10,394 nucleotides of DNA. It comes from Candidatus Omnitrophota bacterium. Lineage in GTDB: Bacteria > Ratteibacteria > UBA8468 > B48-G9 > JAFGKM01. Below, in pieces: positions 1 through 5,256 of this stretch. How positions within the stretch are numbered: the first letter of the stretch is position 1; each line of letters begins with the position of its first letter. The stretch is taken from positions 1 through 10,394 of the forward strand of contig JAMWCO010000042.1 of assembly GCA_023818785.1 (NCBI GenBank), read 5' to 3'. The notes under the pieces were generated by a model. It was given only the letters and a program-made list of their open reading frames with translations, searched no databases and was not told where the DNA came from. A program made the translations under genes and the position numbers.

Positions 1-335
1 GTATCAATTTGTGGGTGAATCCCAATTTTCTGCATATAAGGCATAAATGAAACTTTATCGCCCAGAGCAGTCAATAGAATTACCGGTATTTTGCTCAACT
101 CTGGATCACTTTTTATTTGCTTACATACATCAGTTCCATCAATGCCTGGTAACATTAAATCCAGCACGATTACATCAGGTTGATGCTGTTGGATAATTTT
201 AATTCCTTCATTTCCATCATAAGCAGTTAAGACCTCATAACTATCCTCCAGAAACATCCTAATTGCTTCAACAAAATCACGGTCATCATCAATTAAAACC
301 ACTCTTTTCTTATCCATATGAATTTTTTCTTTCAT
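1..335 (-). CDS. Response regulator receiver protein, 3' end cut by window edge
   Basis: This is the N-terminal 111 residues of a CheY-like receiver domain; the rest lies outside the window. The visible landmarks are an acidic pocket IDDD near residues 15-18, the phospho-acceptor Asp59 in VLDLMLPGIDG, and the conserved Thr89 in LLTAL. The conserved Lys of the last strand, and any output domain, are not visible, so it could be a single-domain regulator or an OmpR- or GGDEF-type protein. I chose the ATG at 335 because a GGAGGGG ribosome binding site lies just upstream; the in-frame ATG at 317 has none. The start codon overlaps the stop of the polyprenyl synthase gene as ATGA, which implies translational coupling within one operon. 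The likely input is the membrane kinase encoded at 1644-2960, but this is inference. Confidence 0.9.
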   Translation of the reverse strand, partial: MKEKIHMDKKRVVLIDDDRDFVEAIRMFLEDSYEVLTAYDGNEGIKIIQQHQPDVIVLDLMLPGIDGTDVCKQIKSDPELSKIPVILLTALGDKVSFMPYMQKIGIHPQID

Positions 336-1144
336 TTTCCCCTCCATTTTTCTGCCTTTATTGGTAGTAAAATATAGTCAATAAGTTTCAGCATCTTTTC
401 TTTAAAAATAGTTTCGGATAAATCCTTAAGGCTATTTTTTGCCTGATTGGCTAAATTTTCTATCCATAGATTTAAATTTTCAAAGTGAAGTTGTCCACCA
501 TCAATAGAGTCATCATAAATTTGATAAGCCAGTCCCAAATATAGTCCGTAGTCAGACAGATTTTTGATTTCCTTGGCTTGTCCCTGAGCTAACAATCCTC
601 CAGCCTGACAGCAAGCAGAGATAAAAAAGGCGGTTTTATTCTCTATCATTTCCAGATAGGAAGAGAAATTACCATTAATATTTAATTCCTGGATTTCACC
701 TAAACACATCTTGGAAGAAGCCTCATTTAAAAGGTGTATAATTGGACTAGGTAATTCCAGCAATAAGGAAAAAGCCCTTGTATACAAAAAATCACCTGTT
801 AATACTGCAATGCGATTACCATATTTTCTGTTAAGAGATAATTGTCCTCTTCGTTCTATCTCTTCATCAATTACATCATCATGGATTAAACTTGCACTGT
901 GAATTATCTCAACTGCAGTTGCAAGGTCAATCAAATTTTTTTCAAAGATAGGTGATTTGTTTTTAATTACTGCTTTTGCTGAAAGAATTACAAGGCAAGG
1001 CCTTAAAAATTTACCTTCCTGATTGAAAAAATAAGATAGAACTTCTTCCATCTTTTCATCTTCAGTTTTTAGAGTTCTTTTTATTCTTTCCTTTACAAGT
1101 TCAAGTTCAAAACTAATTGGTTGATATACTTCTTTTAGTTCCAT
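332..1144 (-). CDS. Short trans-polyprenyl diphosphate synthase (IspB/IspA superfamily)
   Basis: This enzyme would extend an allylic diphosphate with isopentenyl diphosphate to give an isoprenoid chain. The family landmarks are present: GKFLRP at residues 44-49 (IPP binding), the first Asp-rich motif LIHDDVIDEE with Asp89, Asp90 and Asp93 followed by RRG at 98-100, ENKTAF around 170, and the second Asp-rich motif YQIYDDSID at 207-215. Ala84, five residues before the first motif, is small, as is usual in long-chain synthases. It has 270 residues, against about 300-330 in the family. The segment after the second Asp motif, which normally holds GK-x-x-G-x-DL and the GK-x-TLP sequence, is absent, so activity may be altered. 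It starts 4 nt after the upstream regulator's stop with no clear ribosome binding site and overlaps the next gene by ATGA. It could supply the side chain for the UbiA-type enzyme at 2957-3805. A ComQ-like peptide prenyltransferase is an alternative. Confidence 0.88.
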   Translation of the reverse strand: MELKEVYQPISFELELVKERIKRTLKTEDEKMEEVLSYFFNQEGKFLRPCLVILSAKAVIKNKSPIFEKNLIDLATAVEIIHSASLIHDDVIDEEIERRGQLSLNRKYGNRIAVLTGDFLYTRAFSLLLELPSPIIHLLNEASSKMCLGEIQELNINGNFSSYLEMIENKTAFFISACCQAGGLLAQGQAKEIKNLSDYGLYLGLAYQIYDDSIDGGQLHFENLNLWIENLANQAKNSLKDLSETIFKEKMLKLIDYILLPIKAEKWRGK

Positions 1145-1148
1145 TTTA

Positions 1149-1580
1149 TTATGTTTTTTTATCTGGCCAATTAGCCCATTTACTTACTTTTTGCTTTAAT
1201 AATTCTTCTACTTTCTTTAAAAGGGCTTCTGGCTGCACAGGTTTATCTATAAAATCATCAACTGGAAGATACTCTTTATCAGTTTCTGGAGAAAAACCAA
1301 ATTGTGGATATTTAATATTTACTGCTGTAATCATCAAAATTGGGATTTTTGCTAATTCTTTATCCTGTTTCATTTTATAAGCAAAATCAAATCCTTTGGT
1401 TTTTTGTTCAGAACCAAACATCACATCAAGAATCAACAAATCTGGTTTTTCTTCTTTTATTTTTTGGAACCCTTCTTCAGGGTCAAATGCAGTAATAACA
1501 ACATAATTTCCTTTTTGAAGAACTACTTTCATTACTTCAATCATATCTACATCATCTTCTATAATCAAAATTTTTTCCAT
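1149..1580 (-). CDS. Single-domain response regulator (CheY-like)
   Basis: The 143 residues form one receiver domain with no output domain. Visible active-site residues are the acidic pair Glu8-Asp9-Asp10 in IIEDD, the phospho-acceptor Asp52 in LILDVMF, Thr85 in LMITAV and Lys113 in FIDKPVQP. The loop after Asp52 (GSEQKTKGFDF) and the segment at residues 88-106 are longer than in CheY, an arrangement seen in some stand-alone receivers. A clear AAGGAAG ribosome binding site lies 5 nt before the ATG, after a 63-nt gap from the kinase gene, so this gene is translated independently. The adjacent kinase at 1644-2960 is its probable phosphodonor. Lacking an output domain, it probably acts by protein-protein contact or as a phosphorelay intermediate, perhaps to the second receiver at the window edge. 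Confidence 0.92.
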   Translation of the reverse strand: MEKILIIEDDVDMIEVMKVVLQKGNYVVITAFDPEEGFQKIKEEKPDLLILDVMFGSEQKTKGFDFAYKMKQDKELAKIPILMITAVNIKYPQFGFSPETDKEYLPVDDFIDKPVQPEALLKKVEELLKQKVSKWANWPDKKT

Positions 1581-1643
1581 ATTAACTTCCTTATTTTCAA
1601 AAAATTCTATTCAAAGAACATATTGCACAATCATAATTATTAC

Positions 1644-2960
1644 TCAATGTAAAAAAAAACTCGTCCCTTTACCTATTTCACTTTCTACCCAGATTTCACC
1701 ATTATGCACTTTCAAAATTTCCTTTACAATAGGTAATCCTAAACCAGTCCCTTCTTTTTCCATACTTTCTGCATTCTTACTCCTATAAAATTCATCAAAT
1801 ATTTTGGATAAATCCTGTTTTGGAATACCAATTCCTGTGTCCCAGACACACAGATGGAAACAACCTTCTTTTTCTTCTATTTTTTTCATTTTAATTCCAA
1901 CCTTACCACCCCATGGTGTATACTTTATTCCATTTATTATTAAATTTATTAGTAGTTCCTCAATTGCTTCTTTATTTCCATAAAACAAACAAGAATTTTC
2001 TGGAATCTCTAATTCTAAAGTAATTTTTTTCTCTTCTGCTTTTTGTTTTAAATCCTCTATTACTTTGATAATAGTTTCTTTAAGAGAAAATTTGCTTTTT
2101 TCTAATTCTTTAACCGCTTTTATACGAGATAGGTTTAATAAATCTTTCACAAAAGAAAGTAAATATAAAGTTTTTTGCTCTGCTCTTGCAATCATTTCTT
2201 TGGACTTTTCGGATAATTCACCAGTGAGTCCGACTAAAACAACTTTAAGACAATTCTGAATAGTAGATAAAGATGATTGAATGTCATGTGAAACTGTTAG
2301 GACATATCTTGATTTTAATCTATCCTGTTCTGCTAATCTTTCATTAGCAAGAGCAAGTTCTTCCTCACGCATTCTTAATTTATTTACAATACTTGTAGCC
2401 ATATAAACAACAAGATATAAAGTAGAAATAAAAGAAGTATATATTCCAAAAAGATATTTGCGATTAAAAATATATTCTTCTGAAATAAAACCAGTAAGAT
2501 GGTAATGAGGAATAATTTTTAAATGTTCAAATATAATTACTAAGCCAAAAAGAATAACTGCGAGAGTAGATTGTAGATATGCTGCTTTATTAGATAAAAG
2601 TATACTGGCAATAACCATATGAAAAACAAAATAAAAGATAAAAGGATTCTCTATTCCACCAGAAAAATGAATAAGGTATGTTAACATTCCCAGGTCAATA
2701 GAAATCTGAACATTTGCGAAAAGATTTGCTTCCCTTACCCAGTTTTTGCTATCTATTTTCTGTTTAAGTTTTTGTTGATATAAATAAAAAATAAAATTAT
2801 ATAGAAAAAGTGTTATCCCTCCAATATACAAAAAATTATATGGCAAAGTAATTTTTAGAAGAAACTTGCTTATTAAAATAGCCAATAAAACACCAATTCC
2901 TGCTAACCATCTTAATTTTATAAACCAATCTAATCGTTGTCTCAATTCTTTTTCTATCAT
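1644..2960 (-). CDS. Multi-span membrane histidine kinase with RegB-like GGxxNPF motif
   Basis: The N-terminal half (residues about 14-192) has five or six hydrophobic membrane segments with short loops and no large periplasmic domain. GGIENPF at 101-107 matches the GGxxNPF heptapeptide that in RegB/PrrB kinases lies in the membrane region and binds quinone. A short linker coiled coil (about 193-217) leads to the dimerisation domain with phospho-acceptor His225 in VSHDIQSSL. The ATPase domain follows, with an N box containing Asn343 (NGIKYTPWGG), WDTGIGIP at 373-380, FDEFYRS at 388-394 and GTGLGLPIVK at 404-413. The His box is not the usual SHELRTPL. The start overlaps the UbiA-type gene as ATGA. 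Known: RegB senses quinone redox state. Inferred: this kinase senses a quinone-like or other hydrophobic product of the operon. I see no counterpart of the RegB redox cysteine in the linker. Confidence 0.9.
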   Translation of the reverse strand: MIEKELRQRLDWFIKLRWLAGIGVLLAILISKFLLKITLPYNFLYIGGITLFLYNFIFYLYQQKLKQKIDSKNWVREANLFANVQISIDLGMLTYLIHFSGGIENPFIFYFVFHMVIASILLSNKAAYLQSTLAVILFGLVIIFEHLKIIPHYHLTGFISEEYIFNRKYLFGIYTSFISTLYLVVYMATSIVNKLRMREEELALANERLAEQDRLKSRYVLTVSHDIQSSLSTIQNCLKVVLVGLTGELSEKSKEMIARAEQKTLYLLSFVKDLLNLSRIKAVKELEKSKFSLKETIIKVIEDLKQKAEEKKITLELEIPENSCLFYGNKEAIEELLINLIINGIKYTPWGGKVGIKMKKIEEKEGCFHLCVWDTGIGIPKQDLSKIFDEFYRSKNAESMEKEGTGLGLPIVKEILKVHNGEIWVESEIGKGTSFFLH

Positions 2961-3805
2961 TTTAAATAACCTATACCTAAAAGAAATATAATTAAAAAAT
3001 AAGTAGTAATATTTGCATTTACTGATGAAATGAAGATTTTTGGATTTTCATAATTTTTCTGAATTAGAATTAAATTTTTCAGCACTAATGGTAGAAGTAA
3101 AAAAACTAACATACCTGATAAAGGAACTCTATTTAAAACTATTCCAAAACCTAATAAAAAAAATAAACTGATTAAACTCAATCTTAAAAGTTTTAATGCC
3201 TTTTCTCTACCAAGTTTCACTACTAAATTTCTTTTCCCAACTAATTTATCCTGATAATAATCAGGTATTTCGTTAAGTAAAGCAATATTAAAAGTGGATA
3301 ATCCACAAATTAAAGATATAAATATTGGTGTAAAATCAATTCTTTTTATTTGGAGATAATAACTACCTAAAACCATACCAGGACCATAACATAGACCTAT
3401 AACTATCTCTCCAAATCCTCTATATGCCCATCTAATTGGTGGTCCAACATAAAAATAAGCACCCAAAAAACCAAGGAACGAAAATAAAAGTATTAACCAT
3501 CCAGTTTGAAAAGTTAAATATAACCCTATAAAAAAGGCAAAAATAAAGACAGTAATACCAGCAGTAAAAAAATAATCTGGTATATGATATTCTTTTAAAG
3601 AAAAAATCCTATCCCCTCCAAACTTAAAGTCAAAATATTCATTAAATAACTCCACACCTATAAGAACCAATAAGATTCCTAAAAATCCTAACCAGAAATT
3701 CTTAATACTAAAAGATTCATTAGTATTAAATGCAATTGCCTGCCCCAAAAGGTAAGGTAATAATCCAGCCCATAGAAAAAACCGATACCTTATAATTCTA
3801 CCCAT
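2957..3805 (-). CDS. UbiA/MenA-family membrane prenyltransferase
   Basis: This 282-residue integral membrane protein has about eight or nine hydrophobic segments. It carries both Asp-rich motifs of the UbiA superfamily, which transfers a polyprenyl chain from its diphosphate to an aromatic or other hydrophobic acceptor. The first is NEYFDFKFGGD at residues 55-65, where NE replaces the common ND. The second is NEIPDYYQDKLVGKRN at 178-193. Between them YVGPPIRWAYRGFGE (119-133) and GPGMVLGSYY (141-150) resemble the MenA branch (dihydroxynaphthoate polyprenyltransferase). Its start lies 16 nt inside the 3' end of the radical SAM gene, and its stop overlaps the kinase start. It is therefore tightly co-translated with the peptide-modifying genes, not placed among menaquinone genes, none of which occurs here. 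The substrate is unknown: an ordinary quinone head group, or a peptide-derived acceptor. MenA is the best family match but I do not assign the symbol. Confidence 0.88.
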   Translation of the reverse strand: MGRIIRYRFFLWAGLLPYLLGQAIAFNTNESFSIKNFWLGFLGILLVLIGVELFNEYFDFKFGGDRIFSLKEYHIPDYFFTAGITVFIFAFFIGLYLTFQTGWLILLFSFLGFLGAYFYVGPPIRWAYRGFGEIVIGLCYGPGMVLGSYYLQIKRIDFTPIFISLICGLSTFNIALLNEIPDYYQDKLVGKRNLVVKLGREKALKLLRLSLISLFFLLGFGIVLNRVPLSGMLVFLLLPLVLKNLILIQKNYENPKIFISSVNANITTYFLIIFLLGIGYLK

Positions 3806-4737
3806 TTATTTGATTCTGCTAATAGTTTAGGTTGTTCAATCACCTTTTTTGCAAATTCACGCACTTTTGGATTCTGCCAGCCAATTTTATAGTTCTCCCA
3901 GACATCTATTAATTTCTGCTTTTTTAAATCTCCACATATGAAAGGTAAAGGTCCAATCAGTTTAACTTTCCCATTTGGTATTATCAGAAGACTTGCCGCA
4001 GGATATTCCAGACGATATTTCAATTCTTCAATTACATCATAAGGATAATAGTAAATTTTCATTTTTCCATCATATTGCTTAATTTTTTCATTTAGAATTG
4101 CAAAGAAATTTTCATATTCTTGTTCAGAAGGGCAAAGCATTCTCCAATTTTGTGCCGCTCTACCAATCCTCATTATTTTTCCAGTGTATACTCCATAAAC
4201 ACCAAGCGAATAAGCCATATCTATCAATTGTCCAATTTCTTGTATATTGAATTTAGTCGGAACAAAAACAATCTCAGTATTAACACCTTCTTTAATAAGA
4301 AGTTTACAAGCCATTACTGCTTTTTCCCAATTTCCACCTAACCTCAATCTTTCATGGGTAAAAGGTGTAGCACCATCAAGACTTATTTGAACTGAACGAA
4401 ATTTTAAATTGGCAATTTTTTTCGCTATTCTTTCATCAATAAATTCACCATTTGTTTCTACTTTAATACTTGTCTTATCTTTTAGGAATTCACAGATTTC
4501 AAAAAAATTAGGATGGAGTAATGGTTCGCCACCAGAAAGTGCTACATATGGGATTTTTAAATCAACAATCTGCTCCAGTACATTAAATATTTCTTCTTTG
4601 TTCATTTCATCAGGCATACTATGACCCGCTTCTTCACAACAATGTAAGCAGCCAAGATTACATTCTGAATTAATCTGCCATGCAATAAAAAGAGGTGCTT
4701 TTAAATCTTTAAAATCAATTTTATGTAATAATTCCAT
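3790..4737 (-). CDS. Radical SAM peptide-modifying enzyme with reduced SPASM/twitch-like C-terminus
   Basis: The 315-residue protein begins with the radical SAM cluster motif Cys26-x3-Cys30-x2-Cys33 (CNLGCLHC), followed by ALSGGEPLLHP around residues 86-96, VETNGEF and VQISLDGATPFTHERLRLGG, all typical of PqqE/MftC/SPASM-type enzymes that act on peptides. The C-terminal part has the SPASM-type frame IIPNGKVKLIGPLPFICGDL and LIDVWENY. However, it holds only one Cys there (Cys268) instead of the six or seven that bind auxiliary iron-sulfur clusters, so extra clusters are unlikely or incomplete. It starts 17 nt inside the PqqD-type gene and ends 16 nt inside the UbiA-type gene. Its predicted substrate is the 47-residue peptide encoded at 4974-5117, presented by the PqqD-type protein. 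The chemistry (crosslink, epimerisation, oxidation or other) cannot be read from the sequence. Heme-synthesis relatives such as AhbC or NirJ are less likely given the partners. Confidence 0.92.
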   Translation of the reverse strand: MELLHKIDFKDLKAPLFIAWQINSECNLGCLHCCEEAGHSMPDEMNKEEIFNVLEQIVDLKIPYVALSGGEPLLHPNFFEICEFLKDKTSIKVETNGEFIDERIAKKIANLKFRSVQISLDGATPFTHERLRLGGNWEKAVMACKLLIKEGVNTEIVFVPTKFNIQEIGQLIDMAYSLGVYGVYTGKIMRIGRAAQNWRMLCPSEQEYENFFAILNEKIKQYDGKMKIYYYPYDVIEELKYRLEYPAASLLIIPNGKVKLIGPLPFICGDLKKQKLIDVWENYKIGWQNPKVREFAKKVIEQPKLLAESNKWVEL

Positions 4738-4969
4738 TCTCTTTTAATTGTGAAATAAATTTATTAACATCTATCCTTATCTCATCTCCATTTTTTTCAT
4801 ATTTTTCTTTTAAAATATCTATTATTTCCTCTATCTGTTTTCCATCTTTCAGAAGATTTAAAATATCTTTCCCTGTTTCATTTGTAACAAATACCTTTTC
4901 TCTTAAAGTATCAAATATAACTGCTCCAAATTTTTCTTCTCTTATCTTTACAAATTTTTTAAGTTCCAT
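4721..4969 (-). CDS. PqqD-family RiPP recognition element / peptide chaperone
   Basis: The protein is 82 residues long from the ATG at 4969, which fits free-standing PqqD-type chaperones. These bind the leader of a precursor peptide and deliver it to the radical SAM enzyme. The sequence follows the family pattern: REEKFGAVIFDTLREKVF (an antiparallel beta hairpin) then VTNETGKDILNLLKDG and a helical segment ending in a winged-helix-like fold. A longer in-frame start at 5020 would add 17 residues, but these come from the precursor gene's region in another frame and do not fit the family, so I reject it. The start is 4 nt after the precursor's TAA with no ribosome binding site, so translation probably depends on reinitiation after the peptide gene. 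That would keep this protein well below peptide levels. The last 17 nt overlap the radical SAM gene. Confidence 0.92.
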   Translation of the reverse strand: MELKKFVKIREEKFGAVIFDTLREKVFVTNETGKDILNLLKDGKQIEEIIDILKEKYEKNGDEIRIDVNKFISQLKENGIIT

Positions 4970-4973
4970 TTTA

Positions 4974-5117
4974 TTAAGTAAATCTGATATATGGTTGAGC
5001 CATAACCTTTCCAGAAACATCCTCTAATACTGGCTTTTGCCACTTTTTATTCTTTTCTCTTTTTTTACAACTCTGCTGATTATTTTTTACCAAACCATTC
5101 CTCATTAATTTAGCCAT
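4974..5117 (-). CDS. Candidate RiPP precursor peptide, 47 residues
   Basis: This small gene sits directly upstream of the PqqD-type and radical SAM genes. It starts with MAKLMRNGLVKNNQQ, passes through a very basic stretch (CKKREKNKK, residues 17-25), and ends with WQKPVLEDVSG (26-36) and the tail KVMAQPYIRFT (37-47). An AAAGGAG ribosome binding site at 5124-5130, 6 nt before the ATG, is the strongest in the region. WxxPxLxxxxG resembles the YxxPxLxxxG leader motif bound by PqqD-like recognition elements in lasso-peptide systems, and KP-x-L motifs recur in other radical SAM RiPP leaders. The tail has no Cys, so a Cys-based thioether from the core is unlikely; Tyr43, Arg45, Phe46, Met39 and Gln41 are the conceivable sites. 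The only Trp is residue 26 and the only Cys is residue 17. I do not recognise a named peptide family. Being a precursor is inferred from position, size and motif. Confidence 0.85.
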   Translation of the reverse strand: MAKLMRNGLVKNNQQSCKKREKNKKWQKPVLEDVSGKVMAQPYIRFT

Positions 5118-5123
5118 TTTCAA

Positions 5124-5130
5124 CTCCTTT
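5124..5130 (-). promoter_or_regulatory. Strong ribosome binding site of the peptide gene
   Basis: AAAGGAG lies 6 nt before the ATG at 5117. It fixes the start of the 47-residue peptide and contrasts with the next gene, which has no such site. This suggests that peptide is made in excess over its modifying proteins. Confidence 0.85.
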
Positions 5131-5145
5131 TTATTTAAAAAATAT

Positions 5146-5161
5146 AGCAACAAAATTGCGA
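5146..5161 (-). promoter_or_regulatory. Possible variant sigma-54 (-24/-12) promoter of the peptide operon
   Basis: On the minus strand the sequence reads TCGCAA, then 5 nt, then TTGCT. The -12 half and the spacing match the sigma-54 consensus TGGCAC-N5-TTGCW, while the -24 half matches at 4 of 6 positions and lacks the usual GG. Transcription would start near 5135, just before the ribosome binding site. The nearby gene for a divergent sigma-54 factor and an NtrC-type activator make such a promoter plausible. An overlapping TATATT at 5141-5146 with a poor -35 could instead be a housekeeping promoter. Confidence 0.45.
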
Positions 5162-5169
5162 AAAGTAAT

Positions 5170-5238
5170 TTAAAGGAAAATAGAGGTAAAATAGAAATTT
5201 TAAGTTACTTTTTTGTAATATATATTACTTAAAGGAAA
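5170..5238. repeat. Direct repeat of TTAAAGGAAA (5170-5179 and 5229-5238)
   Basis: The same 10 bases occur twice, 59 nt apart in the same orientation, on either side of the stretch between the palindrome and the proposed promoter. Each copy follows a TAAT- or TTACT-like sequence. They may be paired regulator sites or chance similarity in AT-rich DNA. Confidence 0.35.
5215..5228. promoter_or_regulatory. 14-bp perfect palindrome, possible activator binding site
   Basis: GTAATATATATTAC is a perfect inverted repeat in the 139-nt gap between the NtrC-type gene and the peptide gene. Its centre lies about 86 nt upstream of the start site proposed for the -24/-12 element, a normal place for an enhancer bound by an NtrC-type dimer. 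A related half-site, GTAAC, lies beside it (plus strand GTTAC at 5204-5208). AT-rich sequence makes chance palindromes more likely, so this is only a candidate. Confidence 0.4.
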
Positions 5239-5256
5239 CGAATTTTTGGAAATTCA

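Noticed and set aside
1404..1652. Plus-strand open frames such as this one and those near 711-902, 1117-1380, 2065-2259, 4120-4341 and 4409-4624
   Set aside because: They lie opposite well-supported genes, resemble no family, and have the skewed composition expected of antisense shadows.
4970..5020. Longer start for the PqqD-type protein, adding 17 residues
   Set aside because: The extension overlaps the peptide gene in another frame, has no ribosome binding site and does not fit the family, which begins near MELKKF.
3790..5117. PQQ biosynthesis (PqqA, PqqD, PqqE)
   Set aside because: The peptide lacks the PqqA Glu-x3-Tyr core, the radical SAM enzyme lacks the PqqE cysteine set, and PqqB and PqqC are absent.
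4974..5117. Sactipeptide or ranthipeptide precursor
   Set aside because: The only Cys is residue 17, in the basic leader part; the presumed core has none.
5240..5255. Hairpin GAATTT-TTGG-AAATTC just after the activator stop, as a terminator
   Set aside because: The stem is 6 bp and almost all A/T, and no T run follows on the minus strand, so it is too weak to call.
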